Below, in pieces: positions 24,389 through 32,271 of a stretch of DNA of 64,000 nt; the first letter of the stretch is position 1; every line of letters starts with the position of its first letter. This DNA comes from Myxococcales bacterium (GTDB lineage: Bacteria; Myxococcota_A; Polyangia; Polyangiales; Polyangiaceae): assembly GCA_016703425.1 (NCBI GenBank), contig JADJCA010000001.1, positions 806,001 through 870,000 on the forward strand, given 5' to 3'. The notes beneath the pieces were generated by a model that saw nothing but the letters and a program-made list of their open reading frames with translations, did no database searches and had not been told where the DNA came from. The translations under genes were made by a program, and so were the position numbers.

Positions 24389-24554
24389 GGAACCTCCGTG
24401 GGGCTCCGGCACTGTTGCGAAGGCTAGGCCAAGGTGCGCCACAACGATCTCGGGAGGTTGCGAGACGGCAGCTGCGTCGGACGCGTTCCGTTCGGGCGCG
24501 CCGCGCGGCGTGCGGCGCGTCACCGGCGACGCAGCCGGTATCGCGAGGCCGCCG
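24389..24554. other. Intergenic spacer
   Basis: 166 bp between two minus-strand genes. No small ORF or strong hairpin was noticed; it presumably holds the promoter of the lipoprotein gene. Confidence 0.3.
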
Positions 24555-26060
24555 CTACGGCGGCACGATGCGCGTGTACTCATGTGGAGGCGGCTCGCAA
24601 GGACCGTCACGCCGGAAGAGCATGAAGCCCCGACTCTCGGGCCCCTCGCGGTAGTCCTTGGGCTGCTGAAACTCGCGCCGGGCAATGAGGACGTTGGCAG
24701 ACCGCAAGTTCCGGGGCGAAAACGCGAAGAGCAGCGGCACATCGCGATGCAAATACGCAAAGCCACCGGTCGACGACCAAGGGATGTCCTTGAGCACCAC
24801 GCCGCAGGTGTCGTCCGCCGCGCCGGCGGCCCATAGCAAGCGATTGATGCCCTCGGCCGCGTGCCACGGACTGTCGTTGTCGAAGGCGAGTCCCGCCGCG
24901 AGGCCGTCTTCGTGGCCGAGATCACCGAAGGTCATGAAGGCCGCTCGCTCTCCAAAGCCCGCCACCGACAGCACAACAAGTGCGACCGCGAGCGCCGCTG
25001 CCACGGGCCGGCGCGCGAGCGATGGCCACCGGCCCGTGACCCACGCCGCGCACACGGGCAGCGCCATCGACAGGCCAGCGGCGGCCACCGTCAAGGCGAG
25101 CGGAACCGGCGGCAACAGGTAGCGGTACTCCTTGTGCGGCACCGCCGAATGAACGAGAAAGTAGACGCCCACGAGCGCGACGTAGCGCCCCCACGAGCGC
25201 CAAGCCAGGGTGAGCCCCGCGAGCACCACAAGCATGACGACTCCGCCGGAGCGCCAGGTCGTCTGCCAGTAGTAGCCAAACGGAAGCGCGCCCCACGACG
25301 CGCCGCCGGTCTCCGCGTGAAAGCGTGCGTACTGCACAAAAGAGTAAAAGGGACGGCCCCAGGTGACGTAGTCGAGCATCCCGCCTGCGAGGCCGGCGAT
25401 GGCCGCTCCCGCGGCAAAGGCCCCGGCGTCGCGGAAGCGTCGTTCGGCGAAGAGCACGCCAGCGAGGCCGACGACCACGAGACCGTTTTGGTAGCGAAAG
25501 AACACGGCGACGCCGGCGAGCGCGCCTGCCGTCGCGAGGCGTCGCCACGACACCGCATCGCGATCACTCGCCGAACGGTGGGAGAGGAGCGCGCCGGCCA
25601 GGAGGAGCGGCGCGCTTACGGTCTCGGTCATGCACTTGCTCCCGAAGAGCACCGTCGCTGGAAATAGCGCCACCCAGGTGCCCGCGAGGATCGCCGCCCG
25701 CGGTCCGGCCATTCGGAGCGCGAGGCGCATCGCGAGCTCCGCCGTAACCACCGACGCGGCCACCATCGCGAGCTTTGCCGCCACGACGAGCGTCACCGCG
25801 CTCTTCACACCAAGGGCCGAAAGGAACTTCCAGAGGAGGCCGATCAGGCCGGGGAAGAGCCAGGAGCGCGCGCCCTCAGCGAACTCCCACGGCACGATGC
25901 CGTAGCCAAAGGCGAAGCGGTGCGCCTGCTCAAGGCTCTGGAAGAACTCGTCGGGCCAGAAGAGTCCTTGGTCGGCGAAGGCCGCCCAGAGGCGCGGCGC
26001 GAGCGCCAATGCGAGGACGGCGCCGCGCGCGAGCGGCCCGAGGTGCGGCCGCTCGTTCAT
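24555..26060 (-). CDS. Multi-pass glycosyltransferase, GT22/mannosyltransferase-like
   Basis: 501 residues from ATG 26060 (ATGA overlap with the upstream gene). About 10 transmembrane segments. The first periplasmic loop holds LFWPDEFFQSLEQAHRFAFGYG, matching the acidic DE motif of GT-C enzymes such as GPI/ALG9 mannosyltransferases (GT22), and HKEYRYLLPPVPL resembles the family's HKE(E)RF motif. It is likely to transfer a sugar from a polyprenyl-phosphate donor. The C-terminal 150 residues are a soluble periplasmic domain. It forms an operon with the ATP-grasp and DUF350 genes. Confidence 0.8.
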   Translation of the reverse strand: MNERPHLGPLARGAVLALALAPRLWAAFADQGLFWPDEFFQSLEQAHRFAFGYGIVPWEFAEGARSWLFPGLIGLLWKFLSALGVKSAVTLVVAAKLAMVAASVVTAELAMRLALRMAGPRAAILAGTWVALFPATVLFGSKCMTETVSAPLLLAGALLSHRSASDRDAVSWRRLATAGALAGVAVFFRYQNGLVVVGLAGVLFAERRFRDAGAFAAGAAIAGLAGGMLDYVTWGRPFYSFVQYARFHAETGGASWGALPFGYYWQTTWRSGGVVMLVVLAGLTLAWRSWGRYVALVGVYFLVHSAVPHKEYRYLLPPVPLALTVAAAGLSMALPVCAAWVTGRWPSLARRPVAAALAVALVVLSVAGFGERAAFMTFGDLGHEDGLAAGLAFDNDSPWHAAEGINRLLWAAGAADDTCGVVLKDIPWSSTGGFAYLHRDVPLLFAFSPRNLRSANVLIARREFQQPKDYREGPESRGFMLFRRDGPCEPPPHEYTRIVPP

Positions 26061-27334
26061 GGCGACGGCGAAGGCGCCGGCGCGACGAGGACCGGAACGC
26101 TCAGCGCCGCCGCGTCGGTGGCCGTGCCCGCGGGCGATGTCCGCGCGTAGAGGCCCGCCGCTTGGCCGGCCACGACGTAGACGCCGAGGTTCGTGGTCTC
26201 CCCTGCCCCGGTCCGCTCGGCGTCGAAGTACCGCTGCGCCACCCACCGCCCGGGCCGCGCGAACACGATGGTCTTCTCCCACTGCTCCGTCGTCACGAGC
26301 CGCCCGATCACGACCTCGTCGCCCTCGGCGCCGTAGTCGCTCTTGATGACCGACTCGTCTTTCTGGGCGAAGAGCTGCTCTTCGTGGACGTTCTCGAGGC
26401 GACGCGTCACAGGCACATGCGCCTCCACCACGCGCGCCGCCTTTGGGGACAGCCGATGGATGTGCTCCCAGAGAAACGCCATCATTCGCTTGTTCTGCGG
26501 AAGCACGGAGCCAAACGGGTTCAAGACCGCGAGCCGCCCCTCCAGCTCGGCGCGCAGCACGGTTCGGAGCGGCGCCTCGAGCGCAGCGGCGTCGGGGATG
26601 TCCTCGTCGGTCCACGGGGAAGCGCGCTCCCCCCACCAATCGGTCTTGTAGTGCCGCAACATCACGCTGATGGGCGTCCCCATGAGATGCACGCGACCGT
26701 CGTCGCCATCGGTGAGGTTGTAGGGAGACCCGAGCACTACGCCCCAGCCCGCGGCTTCGAGCCAGCCTCGGTAGAGCCTCACCAGCGAGAGGTCTTCTGT
26801 GAACTCGGTCGGGTAGACGAGGCCGACGGTCTTCGGGTGCGCGCCGCCAGAGGCCCCAAGCGACGCGGCGACGGCAAAGTCGAGCATGGCGAGGAAGCGG
26901 GAGCGGAGGCCCTCGTTGGGATCGATGAGGGCCGGTCGGTCCTCCTTGGCGAGGCCGCCCAAGACGATGGCTTCCGCTTCGCCGGTTGGCGTGTCGCAGT
27001 TCAGCTCGGCGATGACCGGGCCGTCGCTCGTCATGAACACGTCGACGCGCGCGAGTCCGTGCCAGAAGGGCTTTGACGAGAGCCACATGGTCTTCTGCGC
27101 GGGTGACATGCCAAAGAACGTGTCCAGGACACCGTCGCTCTCGTCGACGAGGAGACACGCCTCATGAAACGTCTCGACGACGTCTTCGGCGACCTTCGCC
27201 AGGAGCGCGGCCGTCTCGGCTGAAAGCACGATGGGCTCAGAGCGGAAGCGCGGCGCGCCGAAGAGCCACGGATCGAGAATGATGTCCGACGCGAGTACGC
27301 GCTTCGCGAACCGGTCGTACGCTTCAACGTCCAC
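26057..27334 (-). CDS. Glutathionylspermidine-synthase-like ATP-grasp protein
   Basis: 425 residues, ATG 27334. PreATP-grasp/ATP-grasp layout of the GspS C-terminal synthetase family: RVDVFMTSDGPVIAELNCDTPTGEAEA, LNPFGSVLPQNKRMMAFLWEH, and KSDYGAEGDEVVIG (ATP-binding). It lacks the N-terminal amidase. E. coli has similar amidase-less homologues (YjfC/YgiC) of unknown substrate, often next to DUF350 membrane proteins, as here. Predicted to make an amide bond on a polyamine or peptide; the exact substrate is unknown. Confidence 0.85.
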   Translation of the reverse strand: MDVEAYDRFAKRVLASDIILDPWLFGAPRFRSEPIVLSAETAALLAKVAEDVVETFHEACLLVDESDGVLDTFFGMSPAQKTMWLSSKPFWHGLARVDVFMTSDGPVIAELNCDTPTGEAEAIVLGGLAKEDRPALIDPNEGLRSRFLAMLDFAVAASLGASGGAHPKTVGLVYPTEFTEDLSLVRLYRGWLEAAGWGVVLGSPYNLTDGDDGRVHLMGTPISVMLRHYKTDWWGERASPWTDEDIPDAAALEAPLRTVLRAELEGRLAVLNPFGSVLPQNKRMMAFLWEHIHRLSPKAARVVEAHVPVTRRLENVHEEQLFAQKDESVIKSDYGAEGDEVVIGRLVTTEQWEKTIVFARPGRWVAQRYFDAERTGAGETTNLGVYVVAGQAAGLYARTSPAGTATDAAALSVPVLVAPAPSPSP

Positions 27335-27340
27335 GACGGT

Positions 27341-28186
27341 TCACGCGAGCCGAGCCACCGCGAAGGCCGTGGCGAGGTAGGAAACGGCCTCAATGGCGGC
27401 GATGCCTTCGCTGCGCTCGCCGGCTACCGCTCGATCGATGAAGCCACCGTGCAAGGAGAAGCCCCCGCCGAGCAGCACCATCTGCACGAAGACTTGCCGC
27501 ACCGGATAGAGCGCCACGAGCGTGACGAGCACGCCGGCGTAGCCGCGCAACGACGACGTCCAGCCGGTGAAGTTTCCCTCAAGGGCGCGAGCGACGATGA
27601 TGGCGATGGCCAAGGCGACGCCCCCATAGCTGATGGCCGCCGCCATGTTCTCTCCCTGGATTTGCTCCGCGTCGTCGTAGCTGGTGACGATGCGAAACAG
27701 GGTCACGAAGACGTGCAGCGTCACCTGCGCGAGGGCGAAAAACGCGAACGAAAGGGCCAAGCCCCGGAGGTCCGAGCCGGCGATGGCGCGCGACGTGATG
27801 ATGCCGGTGGCAGCAAAGTGGGCGCCCGCCGCGAGGCCGGCAGCGCTATTGCCGCGCTCAATCTCCTTGGGCAACTTGGCCGCCAGCAAGAGCCCAAGGC
27901 CCAGCCGCCCGACGACCACCACGAGCACCGTGCCAAGCACCCCTAGCGCCAGCGACCACGCGAGATCGCGAGAGAAGGTCGCCCCTTCGGCCGCGTTCTT
28001 GACGGCCGACGAGGCCACGAGCAGCGCCGCGAAGACCTGACCCATGTAGAGGAGCCGGGAGGCGCCGTTGGCGCCCTCCCCCACGGATTTCGCTCCCGTG
28101 ACGGCTGCCAAGACGCGAAGCGCGAGCACGTTGGCGAGCGTGACCACGAGCACGAGGCCGGCGGCGTAGAGCGGCGGCAGGTCCAT
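27341..28186 (-). CDS. DUF350 (UPF0719) integral membrane protein
   Basis: 281 residues from ATG 28186 (the longer reading is not membrane-like). About seven to eight transmembrane helices arranged as two similar halves, with small-residue-rich motifs (AAGLAAGAHFAATGII, GGVALAIAIIVARA). The DUF350 domain usually comes as a shorter unit, and here it appears duplicated (EIERGNSAAGLAAG and QGENMAAAISYGG). It is separated from the ATP-grasp gene by 6 bp. Function unknown; associated with GspS homologues and PspA-like genes in other bacteria. Confidence 0.82.
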   Translation of the reverse strand: MDLPPLYAAGLVLVVTLANVLALRVLAAVTGAKSVGEGANGASRLLYMGQVFAALLVASSAVKNAAEGATFSRDLAWSLALGVLGTVLVVVVGRLGLGLLLAAKLPKEIERGNSAAGLAAGAHFAATGIITSRAIAGSDLRGLALSFAFFALAQVTLHVFVTLFRIVTSYDDAEQIQGENMAAAISYGGVALAIAIIVARALEGNFTGWTSSLRGYAGVLVTLVALYPVRQVFVQMVLLGGGFSLHGGFIDRAVAGERSEGIAAIEAVSYLATAFAVARLA

Positions 28187-28308
28187 GGGGAGCGACGCTA
28201 CACCAGAACGAGGCTTTGGCGACCAGCGACAATCGCGTGGCAGGGAGCGAATGTGACGATGACGTTTCTCGCTCAACCCCGCCCGCTGCTCGGTCTAGGC
28301 TGGTTCTG

Positions 28309-29151
28309 GTGAGCCCCCCGTCTGTGTCCGCGTCCCCGGAGAGGACGGAGCTCCACGGCGTCTTGGGACGCGCCTACATCGACCTCGAGCCGTTCGTCGA
28401 TCTCGCGCCGCTCGACGCGATCCACGAGGAGGTCTGCTTGGCGTTGGCCCAACTGCCCGTCGACTACACCGGCGGCAGCCATCGCTCGATGGGCATCATG
28501 CCGCAGGGCTACGAGAGCGAGGCCCTCGTCGACTACGGAGAGATCATCGAAGGTCTCTTGGCGGACGCCTTTGCGACCTTCCGCGAGCTGGCCGACGACC
28601 CCGCCGCCATCGACGCTTCGCGGGAGAGCCACCAAACCTTCGGGGAAGAGCGTGATGTCCTCCTGTCGCGAAGGCAAATGCTGTGGCTCAAGGTTCGCTT
28701 CGGCGTGTATTTTCCCTGGAAAGCCTACGTCGAGCTCATGCCCAACCGCTCCTGGAGCGATAAGAGCAGCGCGGCCGGAAAGGCCTTTACGGCTCGAGCG
28801 AAGGCCTTTCTCCCGAAAACCGTCGCCTATGTGCAGACCCTACCGTTCCGCGAAATCGGACGCTGCAACATCATGGGCCTCGAAGGAAGCGACCACGGCA
28901 CAGTCCACCGGGACGGTGATCCCAGCGAAAAACCCGAGGTCGACCACTTCATCGTCCTCTGCCCCGCCAAGAACAAGCGGCTTTACCTCCTCGAGCCGGA
29001 GCTGAACCGTAAGACGTACATCGATCGGCGAGCCTACTGGTTCAACGACAGCGACTATCACGGCGTCGACGCCGATCCGTTCTTCCGGTACTCCATCCGA
29101 GTCGACGGCATCTTCGAACCGTCGTTTCTGGAGCGCATCGCCCGCCCATGA
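28309..29151 (+). CDS. Putative Fe(II)/2-oxoglutarate-type oxygenase, paralogue 2
   Basis: 280 residues from GTG 28309, divergent from the DUF350 gene. Shares with the gene at 22359 the N-terminal ELHGVLGRAYIDLEPF, RFGVYFPWK, LPFREIGR, and the metal ligands HGTVHRDGD and SDYHGVD plus YSIRVDG. The TGA overlaps the next start (ATGA). It is the first gene of a four-gene operon that ends in a second Rieske oxygenase. The duplicated pairing suggests a shared chemistry on two substrates. Confidence 0.65.
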   Translation: MSPPSVSASPERTELHGVLGRAYIDLEPFVDLAPLDAIHEEVCLALAQLPVDYTGGSHRSMGIMPQGYESEALVDYGEIIEGLLADAFATFRELADDPAAIDASRESHQTFGEERDVLLSRRQMLWLKVRFGVYFPWKAYVELMPNRSWSDKSSAAGKAFTARAKAFLPKTVAYVQTLPFREIGRCNIMGLEGSDHGTVHRDGDPSEKPEVDHFIVLCPAKNKRLYLLEPELNRKTYIDRRAYWFNDSDYHGVDADPFFRYSIRVDGIFEPSFLERIARP

Positions 29152-30512
29152 CACTTCCCGCCCCCTTCGTCCGTGACGCCTTTGTCGCGAAACCCGGCAT
29201 CGTAGGCGCCCTGTGGTGGCAGGCCAGCGTGCAAGCTCCCGTCGGAAGGCGCGTGGCGCTCGCCATGGCGCTAGGCGGCGCCGGCATCGTCGGCGCGGGC
29301 GCCATCTTTCTCTTGGCGAGCGGGCCTTCTCCATCGGAAGAGGTGAAGACCCTCACGAAGGGCTCCCTCGAGATGCAGCGCGAGTACGGCTGGAGCTTCG
29401 GCGCCGCTGACGAGACCACCGCCGCGAGCACAGGCCCGCTCCTGACGCCCGATCTTACGCTCCTCACGAACCTCCCGGAGCACCTGCGACCCTTGCAGCC
29501 GCGGCACCAGCCCTACTACGTGCCGACGCTCTTTCAGGCCCCGGCGGCGCTGCCGAAGAGTCTGCCCGTCGGCGATGCCGTCGCGCCCAAGCCGCTCACC
29601 GACGTCGTGCGCCCTATCGCATCGCCCTCGATGCGCACGTCCTATCAGCAAGGCAAGGCGCTGAGCTCGCTCTTCGATTCCGTCGGCGCCGAGACGGCGA
29701 TCATCGTCGACCTGCCAGGCGTGGACGCGGTGGCCTTCGCTGCCGGCGCGGCGACGGCCTTTGAGCCCATCTTCCTCTTCGACAACTGGCCGCACCCGCG
29801 CGGCGTCGTGGCCTCCCATCAGACGCTCGCAGCCGCACTCACTTACGGCAAGACGTTGACGTCGGCTGCCGCCGGACGCCTCGCTCGGCCTTCGAAGCCG
29901 TCCGCCATGTTCGTACTCGATCGGCAGCGCCTCGCGACGTACACCGACGAGGCGACCCAGTTCGACAATCGCTACGTCGCCAAAGTCCCCGACGCGACCA
30001 AGCTGAAGGCCATGGGGTACAAGTCCGTCATCTACGTGGTCCCGAAGGACGGCGACGCGGAGCTCGACGACCTCAACGAGGATTTCGTCGCCTACCAACA
30101 GGCATCGATTCCCGTGCGCATTCTCGCGCTCACGACCTTCTTGCCGAACCCCGCCGTGCCGCCGCGCGATTTTGCCGCGAACCAGCCCTTCGACGACGGC
30201 ATGACCTACGCGTACGGCGGCAGCGACGCGACGCATACCTGGTTCTGGACCGACTACGGCCTCGGTCGGTCGCCGCGACCTGGCTCCCGCGCCCCCACGT
30301 TCACGAACACCGGCAAGACCTTCACACCAACGCCGCGCCGCACGGCCTTCTCGAGCGGCACGACGGCGACGACATCCCCGGGCGCTCGCCCGCGCCCCAG
30401 CGGCTTCGGCCTGACGCCGGTCGTGGTGGGTGTCGCCACGGGCGTCATCCTCGGCAGCAGACTGAGTCGGAGCGGCTCTTGGAACCGCAGCGGCGGGTCG
30501 GCGTTCGGCTGA
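29148..30512 (+). CDS. Membrane-anchored hypothetical protein
   Basis: 454 residues, ATG 29148 (ATGA). One transmembrane helix near residues 35-57 (RRVALAMALGGAGIVGAGAIF), then a Pro-rich stretch (RPLQPRHQPYYVP). An alpha-beta region follows (GAETAIIVDLPGVDAVAFAAG, SVIYVVPKDGDAELDDLNEDF) and a low-complexity Ser/Thr/Gly/Arg tail with a second hydrophobic segment (VVVGVATGVILG). No family recognised. Co-transcribed with the oxygenases. Confidence 0.7.
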   Translation: MTLPAPFVRDAFVAKPGIVGALWWQASVQAPVGRRVALAMALGGAGIVGAGAIFLLASGPSPSEEVKTLTKGSLEMQREYGWSFGAADETTAASTGPLLTPDLTLLTNLPEHLRPLQPRHQPYYVPTLFQAPAALPKSLPVGDAVAPKPLTDVVRPIASPSMRTSYQQGKALSSLFDSVGAETAIIVDLPGVDAVAFAAGAATAFEPIFLFDNWPHPRGVVASHQTLAAALTYGKTLTSAAAGRLARPSKPSAMFVLDRQRLATYTDEATQFDNRYVAKVPDATKLKAMGYKSVIYVVPKDGDAELDDLNEDFVAYQQASIPVRILALTTFLPNPAVPPRDFAANQPFDDGMTYAYGGSDATHTWFWTDYGLGRSPRPGSRAPTFTNTGKTFTPTPRRTAFSSGTTATTSPGARPRPSGFGLTPVVVGVATGVILGSRLSRSGSWNRSGGSAFG

Positions 30513-31090
30513 TGGGTCGCTCCGTCTTCGCCCTTGAGTTGTGCTTTCGGAACCTCCCGGGCTCACCGCTGCGCGCGGCACTGCATCAGCTCGTCGTCTC
30601 GCATCCGGAGCGGGCCGGGCACCAAGATCGGCACAACCTGTACCGCCAGATCGCCGACACCTTGTGCCAGCACTTGAACCTCGCGGAACGCGGCTGCTGG
30701 GACTACTTCGATGACCACGAGAAGGCCAAAGCGGACTTCAAGATGTGGTGCGACGGAATGACGACCGAAGAGGGCGTGCGCGCGGGCCCCAGCGGCGCCC
30801 TCGATCCGTACCGACCCGAACCGCGCTACCTGACCTTCACCCTGGCCATCTTGCTCGTCAACGGTTCGCCAGCCGACCTGGCGATGCGCCGAGCTTGCGC
30901 GATTCCCGATCCCGAGCTTTGGCACAAGTCCTCGTTCCACCGCGTCCTCCAGGGGATGAAGTTCGTGAGCTTCGCGAGCGTCGAGTCGGACGTCATCTAC
31001 CTGATCCCCGGCGACGACACCTGGTCGCTGACGCACGACGACCTGGCGCAGCCAAAGTTCGAATACCTCCGCCCGCTGGTCAACGCCTGA
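30512..31090 (+). CDS. Hypothetical protein in the Rieske operon
   Basis: 192 residues; ATG 30512 overlaps the previous stop (TGATG). Soluble, with HNLYRQIADTLCQHLNLAERGCWDYFDDHEKAKADFKMW and a C-terminal IPDPELWHKSSFH motif. No known domain. Its repeated acidic/aromatic patches and the coupling suggest an accessory protein of the oxygenase system. Confidence 0.65.
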   Translation: MGRSVFALELCFRNLPGSPLRAALHQLVVSHPERAGHQDRHNLYRQIADTLCQHLNLAERGCWDYFDDHEKAKADFKMWCDGMTTEEGVRAGPSGALDPYRPEPRYLTFTLAILLVNGSPADLAMRRACAIPDPELWHKSSFHRVLQGMKFVSFASVESDVIYLIPGDDTWSLTHDDLAQPKFEYLRPLVNA

Positions 31091-31133
31091 CGCCGGCTCG
31101 CGCTTCGGCCCCGTTCGCGGTAGACCAGAAGGC

Positions 31134-32255
31134 GTGAACGACGAGGTCGACGAACGGCAAGAACTGGTTCCGACGGCTCGCCTGCTCCGTGGCGCGAACG
31201 TCAAGGGGCACGCGTCCGTCGCGCGCCTCCCGAACCAATGGTTCATCGTCTGCCTGTCGCGCGAGCTCGGAACCAAGCCGCGCAAGGTCACGCTCTTTGC
31301 CACGCCCATCGTTCTCTTTCGCGACGGCGACGGCAAGGTCGGGGCCTTGCTCGACCGGTGTCCACATCGCAACGTTCCGCTCTCCATGGGCCACGTCGCC
31401 GACGACGGGACGTTGCGTTGCCCGTACCACGGCTGGCGCTTCAATCGCGCCGGCGGCTGCACGCACGTACCGTCGCTGGCAAACGACGGCGACGCGAAGG
31501 AGCAGAAGGCAAGGCAAGCCTCGGCCTTTCCCGTCATCGAGGAAGACGGCTTCATCTGGCTGTACTCGACGCCGACCGACGACGCGACGTTGCCGGCGAG
31601 CCGCCCTCACCGGTTCGCGTTTCTCGGTGCGAAGGACTACACGACCGTCGTTCAAGTCGTCGAGGCCGATGGCACGCTCTACTCGACGCTCGAAAATGCG
31701 CTCGACGTCCCGCACACCGCCTTCCTGCATCGCGGGCTCTTTCGCTCCGAGAGCCGCGGCATCACCATCACCGCAAAGGTGCACCGCACGAAAGACCGGG
31801 TGGAGGCCGAATACGTCGGCGAGCCGCGGCCCCCGGGCCTCATCGGAAAAATCCTCTCGCCCTCGGGGGGCATCGTCACGCACTACGACCGCTTCATCTT
31901 GCCGTCGGTGGCCCAGGTCGAATACCGCATCGGCACCGAGAACCACATCCTCGTCGATTCGGTCATGACGCCCGTCGATGACTTCCGGACGCGGGTCTTC
32001 GCCGTCGTCAGCTTCCGCGCGCGTCTGCCCCACTTCATCGTGAAACCGTTCGTGAAGCCCCTCGCCCTTCGCGTGTTCCAACAGGACGCCGTCATCCTCA
32101 AGAGCCAGACGGACACCATCCGCGCCTTCGGTGGTGAACAGTTCGCATCGACCGAGATCGACGTCCTGGGCAAGCACATCTGGCGCCTCTTGCGGGCCGC
32201 CGAGCGAGGGGGCAAGGCCGGCGAGGAGCACGCGAGCGTTCCCCTCGTCGTCTGA
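31134..32255 (+). CDS. Rieske-type oxygenase
   Basis: 373 residues, GTG 31134 after AGAAGG. Rieske ligands C76-x-H78 and C96-x2-H99 (RCPHRN, CPYHGW). The catalytic part begins with ENALDVPHTAFLHRG, as in KshA/VanA-type and chlorophyllide-like oxygenases (N/D, H, H). The C-terminus has a helical segment (KPFVKPLALRVFQQDAVILKSQ) that resembles the membrane-associated end of PAO/PTC52-like Rieske proteins. Different subfamily from the enzyme at 21196. Confidence 0.85.
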   Translation: MNDEVDERQELVPTARLLRGANVKGHASVARLPNQWFIVCLSRELGTKPRKVTLFATPIVLFRDGDGKVGALLDRCPHRNVPLSMGHVADDGTLRCPYHGWRFNRAGGCTHVPSLANDGDAKEQKARQASAFPVIEEDGFIWLYSTPTDDATLPASRPHRFAFLGAKDYTTVVQVVEADGTLYSTLENALDVPHTAFLHRGLFRSESRGITITAKVHRTKDRVEAEYVGEPRPPGLIGKILSPSGGIVTHYDRFILPSVAQVEYRIGTENHILVDSVMTPVDDFRTRVFAVVSFRARLPHFIVKPFVKPLALRVFQQDAVILKSQTDTIRAFGGEQFASTEIDVLGKHIWRLLRAAERGGKAGEEHASVPLVV

Positions 32256-32271
32256 GCGGCGCGCCTTACCG

